From the NCBI RefSeq assembly GCF_006539345.1, contig NZ_BJMV01000001.1, forward strand, positions 1 through 64,000: a stretch of DNA of 64,000 nt, given 5' to 3'. Numbering within the stretch: the first letter of the stretch is position 1; every line of letters begins with the position of its first letter. The DNA comes from Acetobacter peroxydans (GTDB lineage Bacteria; Pseudomonadota; Alphaproteobacteria; Acetobacterales; Acetobacteraceae). Below are positions 36,212 through 45,481 of the stretch, in pieces. The notes below the pieces were generated by a model. The model was not told the DNA's origin, made no database searches, and was given only the letters and a program-made list of their open reading frames with translations. A program made the translations under genes and the position numbers.

Positions 36212-36239
36212 GGGCCGGAAAGCACTGTTCCGGCCCTTT
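36212..36239 (+). terminator. intrinsic terminator after the peroxidase gene
   Basis: A perfect 9-bp stem (GGGCCGGAA / TTCCGGCCC, 7-nt loop) with a short TTT tail starts 15 bp after the stop codon. Further on, AAAAACGGC and GCCGTTTTTT flank a larger loop (about 36246-36297) and may add to termination. Confidence 0.7.
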
Positions 36240-36355
36240 GGTCTTGAAAAACGGCTCGGCGGCGGGTGATACACTGGCTGTCCGGGCCGTTTTTTATTTG
36301 TGTCGGCCCCGGATCATTTTGCACGGAACCGGCGCGGTGTCGGAGTGGAGATAAC

Positions 36356-37039
36356 GTGGCGGCACGACGCAGGAGCTTGAGAGAGGATGAGCGCGCGCTC
36401 TGGGCGCTGGTGGCGCGCGATGTCGCTCCCCTGCGTCAGGTGCGGCGCCTGCCGCCCGGTGCGGATACACGGCAGGTGGAAACCAGCCGGGACAGGCAGA
36501 CCCCAGCCGATGTGCCGTCTCCGCCGCTCCGGCGTGCCATGCAGCCGGATCAGCCGGAAAAGGCAGGCGCTGGCGGGCAGGATATGGGCGCTGCCGTAAC
36601 CATGGAGCAGCTCCTTGCCGCAGGGTTTTCCGGTGTGCCGGGGCCCTCCGTGCGGGTAGCGTTGGTGCCTGCATCCGCCGACAGGATTGGCCAGCGTCAG
36701 CCCGGCGTGGATGACTACAACTGGCGGCGCTTTTCCCAGGGGGGTATGCGTGCCGACCTGCGGCTCGATCTGCACGGCATGGTGGCGCAGGATGCTTTTC
36801 GGCGTCTGATGGAGTTTCTGGACGTGGCGGCCCGGCGCGGCGCGCGTTGTGTTGAAATCATTACCGGGCTGGGTTCGGGGCAGGAAGGCGGCGTCCTGCG
36901 GCGGGAACTGCCCCTGTGGCTTGAAAGACCGGAAATTCGGCCCAGAATTCTGGGGCTGGCTTACCCGCATGTTGGCAACAAGGGGTCTGTCCGGGTGCTG
37001 CTCAGGCGTAGGAAGATCAGCTCGAAAGCAGGCGCCTGA
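36356..37039 (+). CDS. Smr/MutS2 domain protein
   Basis: A 227-residue protein whose C-terminal part (residues about 130-220) is an Smr domain: RLDLHGMVAQDAF, then EIITGLGSGQEGGVLRRELPLWL and the closing AYPHVGNKGSVRVLLRR. Smr domains act as endonucleases or RNA/DNA-binding modules; the standalone alphaproteobacterial form has no settled role. The N-terminal half is Arg/Pro-rich and probably disordered. GTG at 36356 is chosen because GGAG lies 6 bases before it. In many relatives this gene closes a secB-timA-mltA-smr block; mltA is absent here. Confidence 0.88.
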   Translation: MAARRRSLREDERALWALVARDVAPLRQVRRLPPGADTRQVETSRDRQTPADVPSPPLRRAMQPDQPEKAGAGGQDMGAAVTMEQLLAAGFSGVPGPSVRVALVPASADRIGQRQPGVDDYNWRRFSQGGMRADLRLDLHGMVAQDAFRRLMEFLDVAARRGARCVEIITGLGSGQEGGVLRRELPLWLERPEIRPRILGLAYPHVGNKGSVRVLLRRRKISSKAGA

Positions 37040-37078
37040 CCCCAGTTCCCGATGCCTATGATTGCCGGGGCGGCCCGC

Positions 37079-38242
37079 TTAGCCCGGCAGCGTGGTGTCG
37101 CGCCACCGGGGTAGGTTAAGGGTTAGCCATCGGCGGGTGGCCATGATCAGGCTGACATCGGGCATGGTGTCGTTATAGAGCGCCATGCAGGCCGGGCCGG
37201 TTTTCATGCTTTCGCGGTTTTCGGCTGCGGCGTTTATCAAAGCAGGATGTGCTGCGCTTAGTTCCGCCGCATGTCGCCAGCGTGCGACAGCAGCGGGCGG
37301 GGTCAGCAGCGGCAGTAGCAGAACAGCCTTGATGCTGACAGCCGTTGCAAGGGCCTGCCACGCACTGGCCAGAGGGGTCAGTGCAATCTTGCGGCGTTCG
37401 CGTTGCAGCACGGTCATGAAGCTGGGAGGCAGTGTGGGCTCGGAAACGGGCAGGGCAGTGGGCGTGTTGACGAACAGCGGTACGAAGCCCTGCTTGCTCA
37501 GCGCGGCAATACGGGCATCGTATTCCCTGTCGAGCGGGATCTGGATGGCGTCCACGGTGCCAGCGTACAGGGCGTCCATGGTGCTTTCGGGCGTGGCATA
37601 GCCACTGATGGGCTGAGGCCGCAGGCCCAGCAAATCGAACGCGAGCAGCGTAGGCAGTTCAGGCCCTGCGGGGTTCGAGACCGCTATCCGTGTCTTGCGG
37701 TTGCTCAGAAAAGCCCCGAGCGAGAGATGAAGCGAGACATGCCCGATCGTGACCGTGGGCTGGCAGGCCATGAAGACCGGTAGCCAGCGTTCGTAATCAT
37801 AATGAACCCGGGCATCGCCCATCATTGCGGCGAGCATGACCGTGCCGGGAGCCATCAGGGCCGTCGGGGCGTCGGGGGCCTGCTGCTGGGCGTCGAACAG
37901 GTTGGCGCCGGTTACGCCATCCCAGCCCAGCGCGTGGCTGAGCGTGAAGGGGCTGGGGCGCTGAAGGTTCTCTTCCAGCGTGGGCGTGAGGAGAGAGGCC
38001 CACCGCCCGCTTGGTGTTTCCGGAGTGCCCGCCACGATCAGTTGTGTCTGCAACTTGGCCTGAGGGGGCAGGGAGTCGTTCAGACTGTTTTCAGCAAAGG
38101 CCTCATGACCCGTTAGCCCGGATGCGAGCAGTCCGGCTCCCATACCACTTGCCACGCCGCCAAGGAAAAGGCGGCGTGAAAGGCATGGGGCTGCCTTTTT
38201 GTCAGAGGAGAAAAAGCAGCGGGTTCCATCGGGCGAAGGCAA
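37079..38242 (-). CDS. Tat-exported binding-protein-like protein
   Basis: A 387-residue protein with a twin-arginine signal (SRRLFLGGVASGMGAG, then AFAEN cleavage region near residue 50). The mature part has features of periplasmic tricarboxylate receptors of the TctC/Bug type: QLIVAGTPETPSGRWA, a mid-domain VTIGHVSLHLSLG and STMDALYAGTVDAIQIP. Similarity is weak and no membrane transport partners are nearby, so ligand and role are unknown. The start appears to be TTG at 38242. It follows hemF by 90 bp on the same strand. Confidence 0.6.
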   Translation of the reverse strand: MPSPDGTRCFFSSDKKAAPCLSRRLFLGGVASGMGAGLLASGLTGHEAFAENSLNDSLPPQAKLQTQLIVAGTPETPSGRWASLLTPTLEENLQRPSPFTLSHALGWDGVTGANLFDAQQQAPDAPTALMAPGTVMLAAMMGDARVHYDYERWLPVFMACQPTVTIGHVSLHLSLGAFLSNRKTRIAVSNPAGPELPTLLAFDLLGLRPQPISGYATPESTMDALYAGTVDAIQIPLDREYDARIAALSKQGFVPLFVNTPTALPVSEPTLPPSFMTVLQRERRKIALTPLASAWQALATAVSIKAVLLLPLLTPPAAVARWRHAAELSAAHPALINAAAENRESMKTGPACMALYNDTMPDVSLIMATRRWLTLNLPRWRDTTLPG

Positions 38243-38332
38243 GCGTTTACGATCCTTTTCTGACTACCCTATGCACTCTAGGCCAGATTGGAGGCAGAAT
38301 CACGGCAGATTTATCCGCTGCAAGTCCGTCGC

Positions 38333-39247
38333 TCAGGGCCATTTGACCTCGGGAGGCATACTCATCAGGATGGCCTCGGTATGGCCGCCGGTTTTCAGCC
38401 CGAACAGCGTGCCACGATCATGCAGGAGGTTGAATTCCACATACCGGCCACGGCGGATAAGCTGGGCTTCGCGCTGTTCCGGCGTCCAGGGCTCCATCAT
38501 GCGCGAGCGGATGATGCTCGGATAGGCATCGAGAAAAGCCAGCCCCACATCGCGGGTAAAGGCAAAGTCCCGCTCCGCGTCGCCGCTGTCCAGACGATCG
38601 TAGAAAATGCCGCCCAGCCCGCGCGGTTCATCCCGGTGGGGCAGGTAGAAATACTTGTCGCACCAGGCCTTGAAGCGTGGATAATACTCCGGGTCATGCT
38701 CGGCGCAGGCCTTGGCGAAGGAGGCATGGAAAAGGGCGGCGTCGTCCTGAGCGGCCTCGCTGGCGGGGAACATGGGCGTAATATCGCCGCCGCCACCAAA
38801 CCAGCCCTGTGTGGTAATGATCATGCGGGTGTTGAAATGGGCCGCCGGTACCAGAGGGCTGCACAGATGCGCCACGAGACTGATGCCCGTAGCGAAGAAA
38901 TGGGGATTTTCGGACGCGCCGGGAATGCTGGACGCGAACTCGGGTGAAAAGGTGCCCTGCACGGTGGAAACGTTCACCCCCACCTTTTCAAACACCCGCC
39001 CGCGCATCACGCTCATGACACCGCCGCCGCCGGGGGTGCCGTCCTCATTCGGGCGTTGCCATGCCAGTTGCTCGAAACGGCCAGCCGCTTCATGACCCGG
39101 CAGGACGGGGCTGGACTGTGCCAGGGCCTCATCCTCGATCTGTTCAAAGGCAGCGCAGATCCGGTCACGCAGGGTTTCAAACCACGCGCGTGCTGGGTCT
39201 CTCAGCAGGTCATGCGACGGCACGGAGGCGGGTTGGGCGGCTGTCAT
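38333..39247 (-). CDS. hemF: oxygen-dependent coproporphyrinogen-III oxidase
   Basis: Oxidatively decarboxylates coproporphyrinogen III to protoporphyrinogen IX using O2, consistent with an aerobic organism. The 304-residue product shows [73 protein letters not shown] and [21 protein letters not shown]. All of these are hallmark HemF segments. It stands apart from hemC and hemD and is divergent from petB. Confidence 0.97.
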   Translation of the reverse strand: MTAAQPASVPSHDLLRDPARAWFETLRDRICAAFEQIEDEALAQSSPVLPGHEAAGRFEQLAWQRPNEDGTPGGGGVMSVMRGRVFEKVGVNVSTVQGTFSPEFASSIPGASENPHFFATGISLVAHLCSPLVPAAHFNTRMIITTQGWFGGGGDITPMFPASEAAQDDAALFHASFAKACAEHDPEYYPRFKAWCDKYFYLPHRDEPRGLGGIFYDRLDSGDAERDFAFTRDVGLAFLDAYPSIIRSRMMEPWTPEQREAQLIRRGRYVEFNLLHDRGTLFGLKTGGHTEAILMSMPPEVKWP

Positions 39248-39416
39248 GGGGTGTTACTCTTCCGTTGTGTGTCCTGTTGAGTCGGTGGCGGACTCGCGCG
39301 CCGACACGGTGTGTAGGGGTGCCCTTCCCGGCCGGTCATTGCAAGACCAGTCAATTCGCCGTTAATACCCAAAGCCCGTCAGCCATGGCGCGGTCGGATG
39401 CAGGGAGTAGAGCCGC

Positions 39417-40619
39417 ATGGCCGATGAAACGCCACCTTGCGGGCAAGGAAATACAGGCACGGCGCAGGCCGAGGCAGGGCCTCTCGCCTTTGTGCGGGCC
39501 TACGCCGCGTTCCCGTTACCGGCCGACCTGAACTGGCTGTGGACATTCGGCGCGGTGCTGGTGGCGCTGCTGGGGCTGATGCTGGCAAGCGGTCTTTTTC
39601 TGGCACTGACCTACACGCCCGATGCAGGGCTGGCATTCTCCAGCGTTGAAAGTATCGAGCGTCGTATTCCCTACGGCTGGCTGCTGCGCGCCATGCACAT
39701 GACCGGCGCTTCGTTCTGCATGGCGGCGCTGTATGTCCATATCCTGCGCGGGCTGTATTACCGTGCCTACCTGCCGCCGCGTCAGGCGGTATGGGGCAGC
39801 GGCTGCGCCCTGATGGCCATGCTGATGATAACCGCCTTTGCCGGGTATGTGCTGCCATGGGGGCAGATGTCCTATTGGGGGGCTGATGTGGCCGGGCGGG
39901 CGGTGGCGACCTTGCCGCTGGTCGGGGGCTGGCTGGGGCGTGTGGTGCTGGGGGGAGAGACCCCCGGTACGGCCACGCTGCACCGGATGTTCGTGCTGCA
40001 TTTCGCTCTGGCGTTTGTCATTGTGGGCGGCATCGCGTTGCATGTGGCGGTGCTGCACAGGCGCGGCAGTTCCGGCCCTTCAGGTCGTGCGCCCGAACCG
40101 CCCGGCGGTATGCTGCCTTTCCACCCTTATTTTACCGCGCGGGACATGCTGGCCGTGGTGCTGGTGGCGCTGGCGTTTGTGCTGGTGATGGGCCTGTGGC
40201 CGGAACTGATTGCCGAGCCCGCCAATTACCGCCCCGCCAATCCACTGCACACGCCTGTTGATATCGAACCTGAATGGTATTTCCTACCTTTTTACGGAAT
40301 GATGCAGTTCGTGCCGTTTCAGCTCGGCGGTGTTGTGCTGGCCGGAGGGGCGGTGGCGGTGCTGTTCGCCGTGCCCTGGCTGGACAAGGGTGGGCGGGCT
40401 GGAGAACAGCCGCTTGTTCGTTTGCTGGCTCTGGCGCTGCTGGTGGGGGCGGCTGTTGTGGCGGCCTGTGCCGGGCGGCATCATGCGCACGGGGCGTGGC
40501 TGCTGGCGGGGCGTATGGCCATGGGCGTGTATTATGCCTATTTCCTGCTGTTTCTGCCCTGGCTGGGCAGGCCAACCACGCCTGTGGCGTCTGATGACGC
40601 AAAGGAGGCCCGCGCATGA
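39417..40619 (+). CDS. petB: cytochrome b subunit of the bc1 complex
   Basis: Quinol-oxidising cytochrome b of the bc1 complex. The 400-residue product has eight predicted helices. The four haem His ligands occur in two pairs (RAMHMTGASFCMAALYVHILRG; HRMFVLHFALAF with a later GIALHVAVLH). The quinol-site motif PEWYFLPFY is intact. It overlaps petC by four bases (ATGA). No Rieske gene (petA) lies upstream, where it is expected; the 169 bp to hemF hold no CPCHGS-type sequence. Confidence 0.96.
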   Translation: MADETPPCGQGNTGTAQAEAGPLAFVRAYAAFPLPADLNWLWTFGAVLVALLGLMLASGLFLALTYTPDAGLAFSSVESIERRIPYGWLLRAMHMTGASFCMAALYVHILRGLYYRAYLPPRQAVWGSGCALMAMLMITAFAGYVLPWGQMSYWGADVAGRAVATLPLVGGWLGRVVLGGETPGTATLHRMFVLHFALAFVIVGGIALHVAVLHRRGSSGPSGRAPEPPGGMLPFHPYFTARDMLAVVLVALAFVLVMGLWPELIAEPANYRPANPLHTPVDIEPEWYFLPFYGMMQFVPFQLGGVVLAGGAVAVLFAVPWLDKGGRAGEQPLVRLLALALLVGAAVVAACAGRHHAHGAWLLAGRMAMGVYYAYFLLFLPWLGRPTTPVASDDAKEARA

Positions 40620-41407
40620 TCCGGCTGATGGGGATGCGGGCTTTTTCCAGCTTGCCGCGCTGGAGCGGGCGGGTGCTGGCTGGGCTGTGGCTGTTGGCGG
40701 CCCCTGGCAGCGCGGTAGCGGATGGCAGACCGGGGGCTTTTCCGGCGTGGTCGTTCAGCGGCCCGCTGGGACATTTTGATCTGGCGTCTGTCCAGCGTGG
40801 GTATGGTGTGTATGCCGCCGTGTGCTCGGCCTGCCATGGGCTGGAGCAGGTGCATTATTCCGACCTCGCAGGTATGGGGCTGAAAGCGGAGGATATTCAG
40901 GCTCTGTCCGCCGCACGCCAGACGATGGACGGGCTGGATGCGGAAGGCCATGTGCAGCGTCGCCCAGCCCGGCCGGACGACAGGATTCTGTCGCCTTATG
41001 TCAGCCCGGCCGCTGCCCGCGCGGCTAATCGCGGTGTGGCGCCGCCTGACCTTTCCCGTGTTGTCATGGTGAGGCCGGGCGGGGCTTCGCGTATCTATGG
41101 TCTGCTGACAGGCTACGCCCCGGATGCGCACTGGCAGGAGGGACGGGGGTTCAGAAACCCTTATGGGATCAGCGGTTTTACCGCCATGCCGCCCCCCCTG
41201 CACGAGGGCGGTGCGCAGTATGCAGATGGCACAGCGGCCACGGTTGCGCAGCAGGCGCGCGATGTCACCACGTTTCTGGCGTGGGTTTCGGCCCCCCATC
41301 AGGACGAGCGGCGCAGGCTGGGAGTGGGCGCGGCGCTGTATCTGTGCTTTCTTGCGGGCCTGTTCATGATCCTTACCCGGAGAATCTGGTCATATGTCAG
41401 CAAATGA
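40616..41407 (+). CDS. petC: cytochrome c1 subunit of the bc1 complex
   Basis: A 263-residue cytochrome c1. A signal sequence (to about residue 36) is followed by VQRGYGVYAAVCSACHGLEQV with the haem-binding CSACH. The axial Met is in GFTAMPPPL. The C-terminal anchor is LYLCFLAGLFMILTRRIW. It takes electrons from the Rieske protein and passes them to a soluble cytochrome c or an oxidase. Its last 14 bases overlap the start of mtnP, an odd coupling of unrelated functions. Confidence 0.95.
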   Translation: MIRLMGMRAFSSLPRWSGRVLAGLWLLAAPGSAVADGRPGAFPAWSFSGPLGHFDLASVQRGYGVYAAVCSACHGLEQVHYSDLAGMGLKAEDIQALSAARQTMDGLDAEGHVQRRPARPDDRILSPYVSPAAARAANRGVAPPDLSRVVMVRPGGASRIYGLLTGYAPDAHWQEGRGFRNPYGISGFTAMPPPLHEGGAQYADGTAATVAQQARDVTTFLAWVSAPHQDERRRLGVGAALYLCFLAGLFMILTRRIWSYVSK

Positions 41408-42281
41408 AACCGTGGAACCCGTTATCGGCCTGATTGGTGGCTCGGGCCTGTACGATATTGACGGCCTGCAGGACAAGGAATGGCGCACGGTTGAAACCCC
41501 GTGGGGCAGCCCGTCGGACCAGTTATTGTTCGGGCGGCTTGATGGCGTGCGCTGCGTGTTCCTGCCCCGCCATGGCCGCGGGCACCCCATTCCCCCCACA
41601 AAGCTGAACTACAAGGCCAATATTGCGGCCATGAAGATCTCAGGTGTGACGGATATTGTCTCGCTGTCTGCCGTCGGGTCTCTCAAGGAAGAACTGCCGC
41701 CGGGCACTTTTGTCGTGATCGACCAGTTCATCGACCGTACGATTGCCCGTGAGAAAACCTTTTTCGATACCGGCTGCGTGGCTCATGTTTCCATGGCCGA
41801 CCCGCTGTGCAACCGCGTGGGCGATGCGCTTGAGGCGCAGGCGCGGGCACTGGGGATCGACGTGGCGCGGGGCGGCACGTATCTGGTTATGGAAGGCCCG
41901 CAGTTTTCCACCCGTGCGGAAAGCGAACTGTACCGCACCTGGGGCTGCTCCGTTATTGGCATGACCAACATGCCTGAGGCGAGTTTGGCCCGTGAGGCGG
42001 AGATCTGCTACGCCACCGTGGCCATGGTGACGGATTATGACTGCTGGCACAACGAGCATGACAATGTGACAGTGGAGAGCGTGGTCAAAATCATGCAGGC
42101 GAATTCGGCCAAGGCCAAGTCGCTGGTCAAGGCGGTTATCCCGGCCCTTGGCGGCGCAGCCCGCCCGCATTGCCACGCTGGCTGCGACCGTGCTCTGGAA
42201 TACGCCGTCATTACCGCTCCCGAAAAGCGTGACCCGGAACTGATCGCAAAACTCAAAACCGTTGCAGGGCGGGTGCTGTAA
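41394..42281 (+). CDS. mtnP: S-methyl-5'-thioadenosine phosphorylase
   Basis: Phosphorolyses methylthioadenosine to adenine and methylthioribose-1-phosphate in methionine salvage. The 295-residue product has GLIGGSGLYDI, PRHGRGHPIPPTKLNYKANI, the phosphate-binding SAVGSLKEELPPG and MEGPQFSTRAES. It then has GMTNMPEASLAREAEICYATVAMVTDYDCW. It overlaps the petC 3' end and is followed by a strong terminator. Confidence 0.96.
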   Translation: MSANETVEPVIGLIGGSGLYDIDGLQDKEWRTVETPWGSPSDQLLFGRLDGVRCVFLPRHGRGHPIPPTKLNYKANIAAMKISGVTDIVSLSAVGSLKEELPPGTFVVIDQFIDRTIAREKTFFDTGCVAHVSMADPLCNRVGDALEAQARALGIDVARGGTYLVMEGPQFSTRAESELYRTWGCSVIGMTNMPEASLAREAEICYATVAMVTDYDCWHNEHDNVTVESVVKIMQANSAKAKSLVKAVIPALGGAARPHCHAGCDRALEYAVITAPEKRDPELIAKLKTVAGRVL

Positions 42282-42310
42282 TCAATCCGTAAGAGACGGG
42301 ATAAGTGCTG

Positions 42311-42341
42311 AACGGCAGGTGCAAAAAACCTGCCGTTTTTT
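42311..42341 (+). terminator. intrinsic terminator of petB-petC-mtnP
   Basis: A 10-bp stem (AACGGCAGGT with ACCTGCCGTT) is followed by TTTT to 42341. It lies 30 bp after the mtnP stop and marks the end of the transcription unit and the edge of the glycosyltransferase island. Confidence 0.92.
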
Positions 42342-42393
42342 ATGCCCTACAAGTATCGGCAATAAAAAACAAAAACGATGTTGTGATGCGCAA

Positions 42394-43521
42394 ATGAAAA
42401 AAATGCAGGATTTTTTTATAAAATCTCAAAATTCACAGGTTCATTTTTTTTGTGCCTTGGTGCTGATGTGTGGGCTGTCACTTGCAGTTCAGGCCATCAT
42501 TTCCCTGCCATGGGGTGGGATGGTAGCGGCATCATGTAGATGGGATTGTTTCTGGTATCAGGACATAGTGCAAAATGGTTATGCTGTTTTGCCGCGCTTG
42601 TATGATGATTTCAGGCCAGCTCAGGCCAGTTGGGCGTTTTTTCCATTATACCCACTTCTAACCATTCTGACACAAAAGCTCCTGCATCTTGGGAGTTCGG
42701 CTGCGGGCCTGCTTATCAATATTCTATTGTGGCCGTTGCTGATTGTTTTATGCTGGGTTGATCTCTCTTTGAGGAAGGTAGAGGTCAACAAGATTTATTT
42801 TGCTTTGTTTTTTATTATATATCCTTTTAACATTTGGTACTATGCACAATATTCAGAGGCTATTTATGGCGTTCTTTTGATGGCGGCTGTTGTCTTTCTC
42901 AGGAAAGACAGGCCAGGTGCCACATCGCTCCTGTGCGCGTTTATGGCTGCGGCCAGACCCACAGGTTTCATTATGGGCGCCTGTCTTGCCGCTTGGTCGC
43001 TATTTTACGGGACCGAAAACCCCGCTGCCCCTAATGGCTCTTCTGTCCGGAACCGCGTAACAAACAGCTTGCTCATTCTGGCAAGTAGTGGTGCTGGATT
43101 ATCTGTGTACGTTCTGTATTTGTTTCATATAATGGGAGATGGTTTCGCATTTGCTCATGTTGAGGTTGCGTGGGGTAAGGAATTTCATTTTTTCGTCTAT
43201 AATATTATCCATTCTTTTGCCCTTAGGGGGCATTTAAGTTCTATATACTGCATTGCGATTATATTCACCCTGTGGAAAATGTATAGGCCGGGTTGGGGTT
43301 TGAATTTATTATTGTCTGGCGTTACGGCTGTTCTTTCCATGTCTGCTGGTTTGGTCTCTATAGAACGATATTTTTTCGGAAACCCATTGGTTATCCAGTT
43401 TCTAGCGTATGTTGTGCTTTCACAACGTGCCCCTGTAAGGCTGGGCATTCTGGGTGTGCTGGCTATCTTACGTATTGCTGCCAGCTTTGTCTGGTATAGC
43501 AATAGCGGGTGGTTGCTGTGA
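42394..43521 (+). CDS. polytopic mannosyltransferase-like protein (PIG-V/GT-C type)
   Basis: A 375-residue protein with about ten membrane segments. The first loop carries CRWDCFWYQDIVQNGY, the WD-x3-Y pattern seen in PIG-V-like mannosyltransferases, followed by FFPLYPLL. These enzymes use polyprenyl-phosphate sugars on the outer face of the membrane; donor and acceptor here are unknown. The coding sequence is clearly AT-richer than the surrounding housekeeping genes. No ribosome site is obvious before the ATG at 42394. A longer frame starting at 42262 inside mtnP is rejected. A 54-residue frame overlaps its stop. Confidence 0.78.
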   Translation: MKKMQDFFIKSQNSQVHFFCALVLMCGLSLAVQAIISLPWGGMVAASCRWDCFWYQDIVQNGYAVLPRLYDDFRPAQASWAFFPLYPLLTILTQKLLHLGSSAAGLLINILLWPLLIVLCWVDLSLRKVEVNKIYFALFFIIYPFNIWYYAQYSEAIYGVLLMAAVVFLRKDRPGATSLLCAFMAAARPTGFIMGACLAAWSLFYGTENPAAPNGSSVRNRVTNSLLILASSGAGLSVYVLYLFHIMGDGFAFAHVEVAWGKEFHFFVYNIIHSFALRGHLSSIYCIAIIFTLWKMYRPGWGLNLLLSGVTAVLSMSAGLVSIERYFFGNPLVIQFLAYVVLSQRAPVRLGILGVLAILRIAASFVWYSNSGWLL

Positions 43522-43682
43522 AATTACTGATCGCCTTGGTTCTTTTATTTTTTGATGCGTGGGCGTTGCACGTCGGTCTTCACCCCCATGTTTCTGAGGC
43601 GTACCGGCAGTATTACATTACGCACCAGATATCGACGGATGAGTATTTGAAAATTCAGCGCGCACGGCATTCAAAACAATGA
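43518..43682 (+). CDS. possible 54-residue secreted or membrane small protein
   Basis: A short frame starts at GTG overlapping the upstream stop (GTGA). It encodes a hydrophobic N-terminus (KLLIALVLLFFDAWAL) followed by a polar tail (HPHVSEAYRQYYITHQIS, ending HSKQ). This looks like a signal peptide or single membrane helix. Four-base overlap is common among the operons of this window, which favours real translation, but there is no recognised family and composition alone is weak evidence. Confidence 0.4.
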   Translation: MKLLIALVLLFFDAWALHVGLHPHVSEAYRQYYITHQISTDEYLKIQRARHSKQ

Positions 43683-43902
43683 CGAAGCATTACTATTCTA
43701 TTGCGTATCACGTCATGAAAACCACATCTGGAATTTGTCGTCATCCAGCGTCACACAGGGGCGAGGCATGTGCCACATTCTTCCCTGATAACCGGACAGG
43801 CCGGTGAAACTGGTGTTGAACGCCCTGTTTATGCGCGGTATAGTTGCTATCTCCTGCATTTTTTATATCAAATTTTTGTCCATATCTCTCATGTAAAAAA
43901 TA

Positions 43903-45312
43903 TCATTTATTTATTTCATAAAGCTCGTAGCTTCTTTCTGTAACATTTAAATGTTCGTTTGGGTTGTATGCCGTATATACAAGACGGTAATGAGTATTAA
44001 CCCACTGGCATATATCGTCCGTATTTTTGCTGGTGACGCACGCTCTATATTGCATAAGCACGAATGGCGGTTTCTGCCGTAAGTCTTGCATATAATGTTC
44101 AGTCGCTTGTTCACCAAAGTGGACATCAATGTGGTATTGAAATAGAAACGGATCAAAAGTCTCCAGATTGGCGAGATAATATAATGATTGATCTGAACGA
44201 ATATTCAGAACTTTTCTATTTCCGACGGCTCTGGAAATAAATTCGACATTGCTGCGTTTCATTTGTATCGTATCAAGGATATTATACTTAATATTAAGAG
44301 CCATAACAATGGCGGAATAGACACAAAGGGGGGCTATCGGCCAGAAAGACGACAGTCTGCCATTCTGGTACAGGATCGTGCACATGGTCATTGCTGGAAT
44401 TAGGAATAACAAGGCGTAATGGGAATACGCGTGGCCAGACATATTCGAGGCCGCAACTGAGCATAAAAACCAAAGCGTCAGCATTCGTGTGCGCAGGTCA
44501 CCCCAAAATACCGGCTTGTTTCTGAACCAGAAGAAAATTACGGGTAATAAAAATGCGATCTTGGTTCCCATAAATACTATTGTGTGCAACCGCTCCTGAG
44601 GCGCTGCACTGTAGTGGTGGAGAAAGTCAGACTGCATTGTAAAATAAGCTGTCAGCTTGCCATGGCCAGCGACAAGGAATGGCATAAAAATAATCAAAAG
44701 ACCGAGCAGTCCTCCTCCGATCGCAATCAGGAATTCGGAAATGCCACATAGTCGAGAGAAAAGCGTGTACAGGAACAGGGGGGCTAGAATGCAGCCAGTC
44801 AGATAATTTATGTTAACCGAGACAGCCGTTAACAATCCAGAAATGAAGGAATAGCTCTTATTTTTTTCTTCTATGGATTTTGTTATCAAGATAATAACGG
44901 TTAAAATAATTGGTATCTGTAATATCTCTGTGTTTCCAGAAAGATAGTTTCCAAGTATTCCGCCTAGAAACAGGAAAAAAGCCATGGGCCATAAACGTGT
45001 CTTATAGAAACGGGAAAGCATGAAGGTGGTAAAGCTCATACTAACAAGAGCAAGTATAGTGAATCGCCCGTTCATGAAAGGCTCTATCTGGCACCAGAGA
45101 TAATAAAAAACATTGACCAGAAATGGCTTGTGATCAAATACGTAGCCATATGGCAGAATATGGTATTGGAAAATGCCTTTCCCGATCAAAGGGTAAAACG
45201 CCGTGTCCCAGTCAGAGAAGGGCAGCAGGAAAAAGCTCCCTATGTAAGCCGCTGTTAATATCGTGTAAAAAAGAACAGTCGTTATTTTTATAGCGTTTAG
45301 TCTGCGTTGCAA
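43903..45312 (-). CDS. GT-C type polytopic glycosyltransferase-like protein
   Basis: A 469-residue protein with about ten to twelve membrane segments and a soluble C-terminal tail of about 110 residues. The early loop has DWDTAFYPLIGKG with an acidic pair before a long hydrophobic region, and FDHKPFLVNVFYYLW, both typical of GT39/ArnT-like (PMT_2) enzymes. Such enzymes transfer sugars from polyprenyl phosphate to lipid or protein acceptors. It is strongly AT-rich with codon use unlike neighbours, suggesting recent acquisition. It is convergent with the preceding gene and lies 169 bp downstream of the GT4 gene. Confidence 0.68.
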   Translation of the reverse strand: MQRRLNAIKITTVLFYTILTAAYIGSFFLLPFSDWDTAFYPLIGKGIFQYHILPYGYVFDHKPFLVNVFYYLWCQIEPFMNGRFTILALVSMSFTTFMLSRFYKTRLWPMAFFLFLGGILGNYLSGNTEILQIPIILTVIILITKSIEEKNKSYSFISGLLTAVSVNINYLTGCILAPLFLYTLFSRLCGISEFLIAIGGGLLGLLIIFMPFLVAGHGKLTAYFTMQSDFLHHYSAAPQERLHTIVFMGTKIAFLLPVIFFWFRNKPVFWGDLRTRMLTLWFLCSVAASNMSGHAYSHYALLFLIPAMTMCTILYQNGRLSSFWPIAPLCVYSAIVMALNIKYNILDTIQMKRSNVEFISRAVGNRKVLNIRSDQSLYYLANLETFDPFLFQYHIDVHFGEQATEHYMQDLRQKPPFVLMQYRACVTSKNTDDICQWVNTHYRLVYTAYNPNEHLNVTERSYELYEINK

Positions 45313-45481
45313 CGAACCTATCCTCGCTTTCTGGTGCTGTTATTGAAACCCGTGATATAATTAGACGTTTTGTCTGATCTGTAAGGTGCGCCCTCTGTTC
45401 TGTTTTTTTCGACAGTAGTTATGTCAATGGCTCATGATTCTGATCTGGACGAAAGGGGGAACGAAGTGACGGAGGAGAGCC

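Noticed and set aside
39248-39416. Rieske subunit or its remnant upstream of petB
   Set aside because: No CTHLGC or CPCHGS-like sequence in any frame of this gap.
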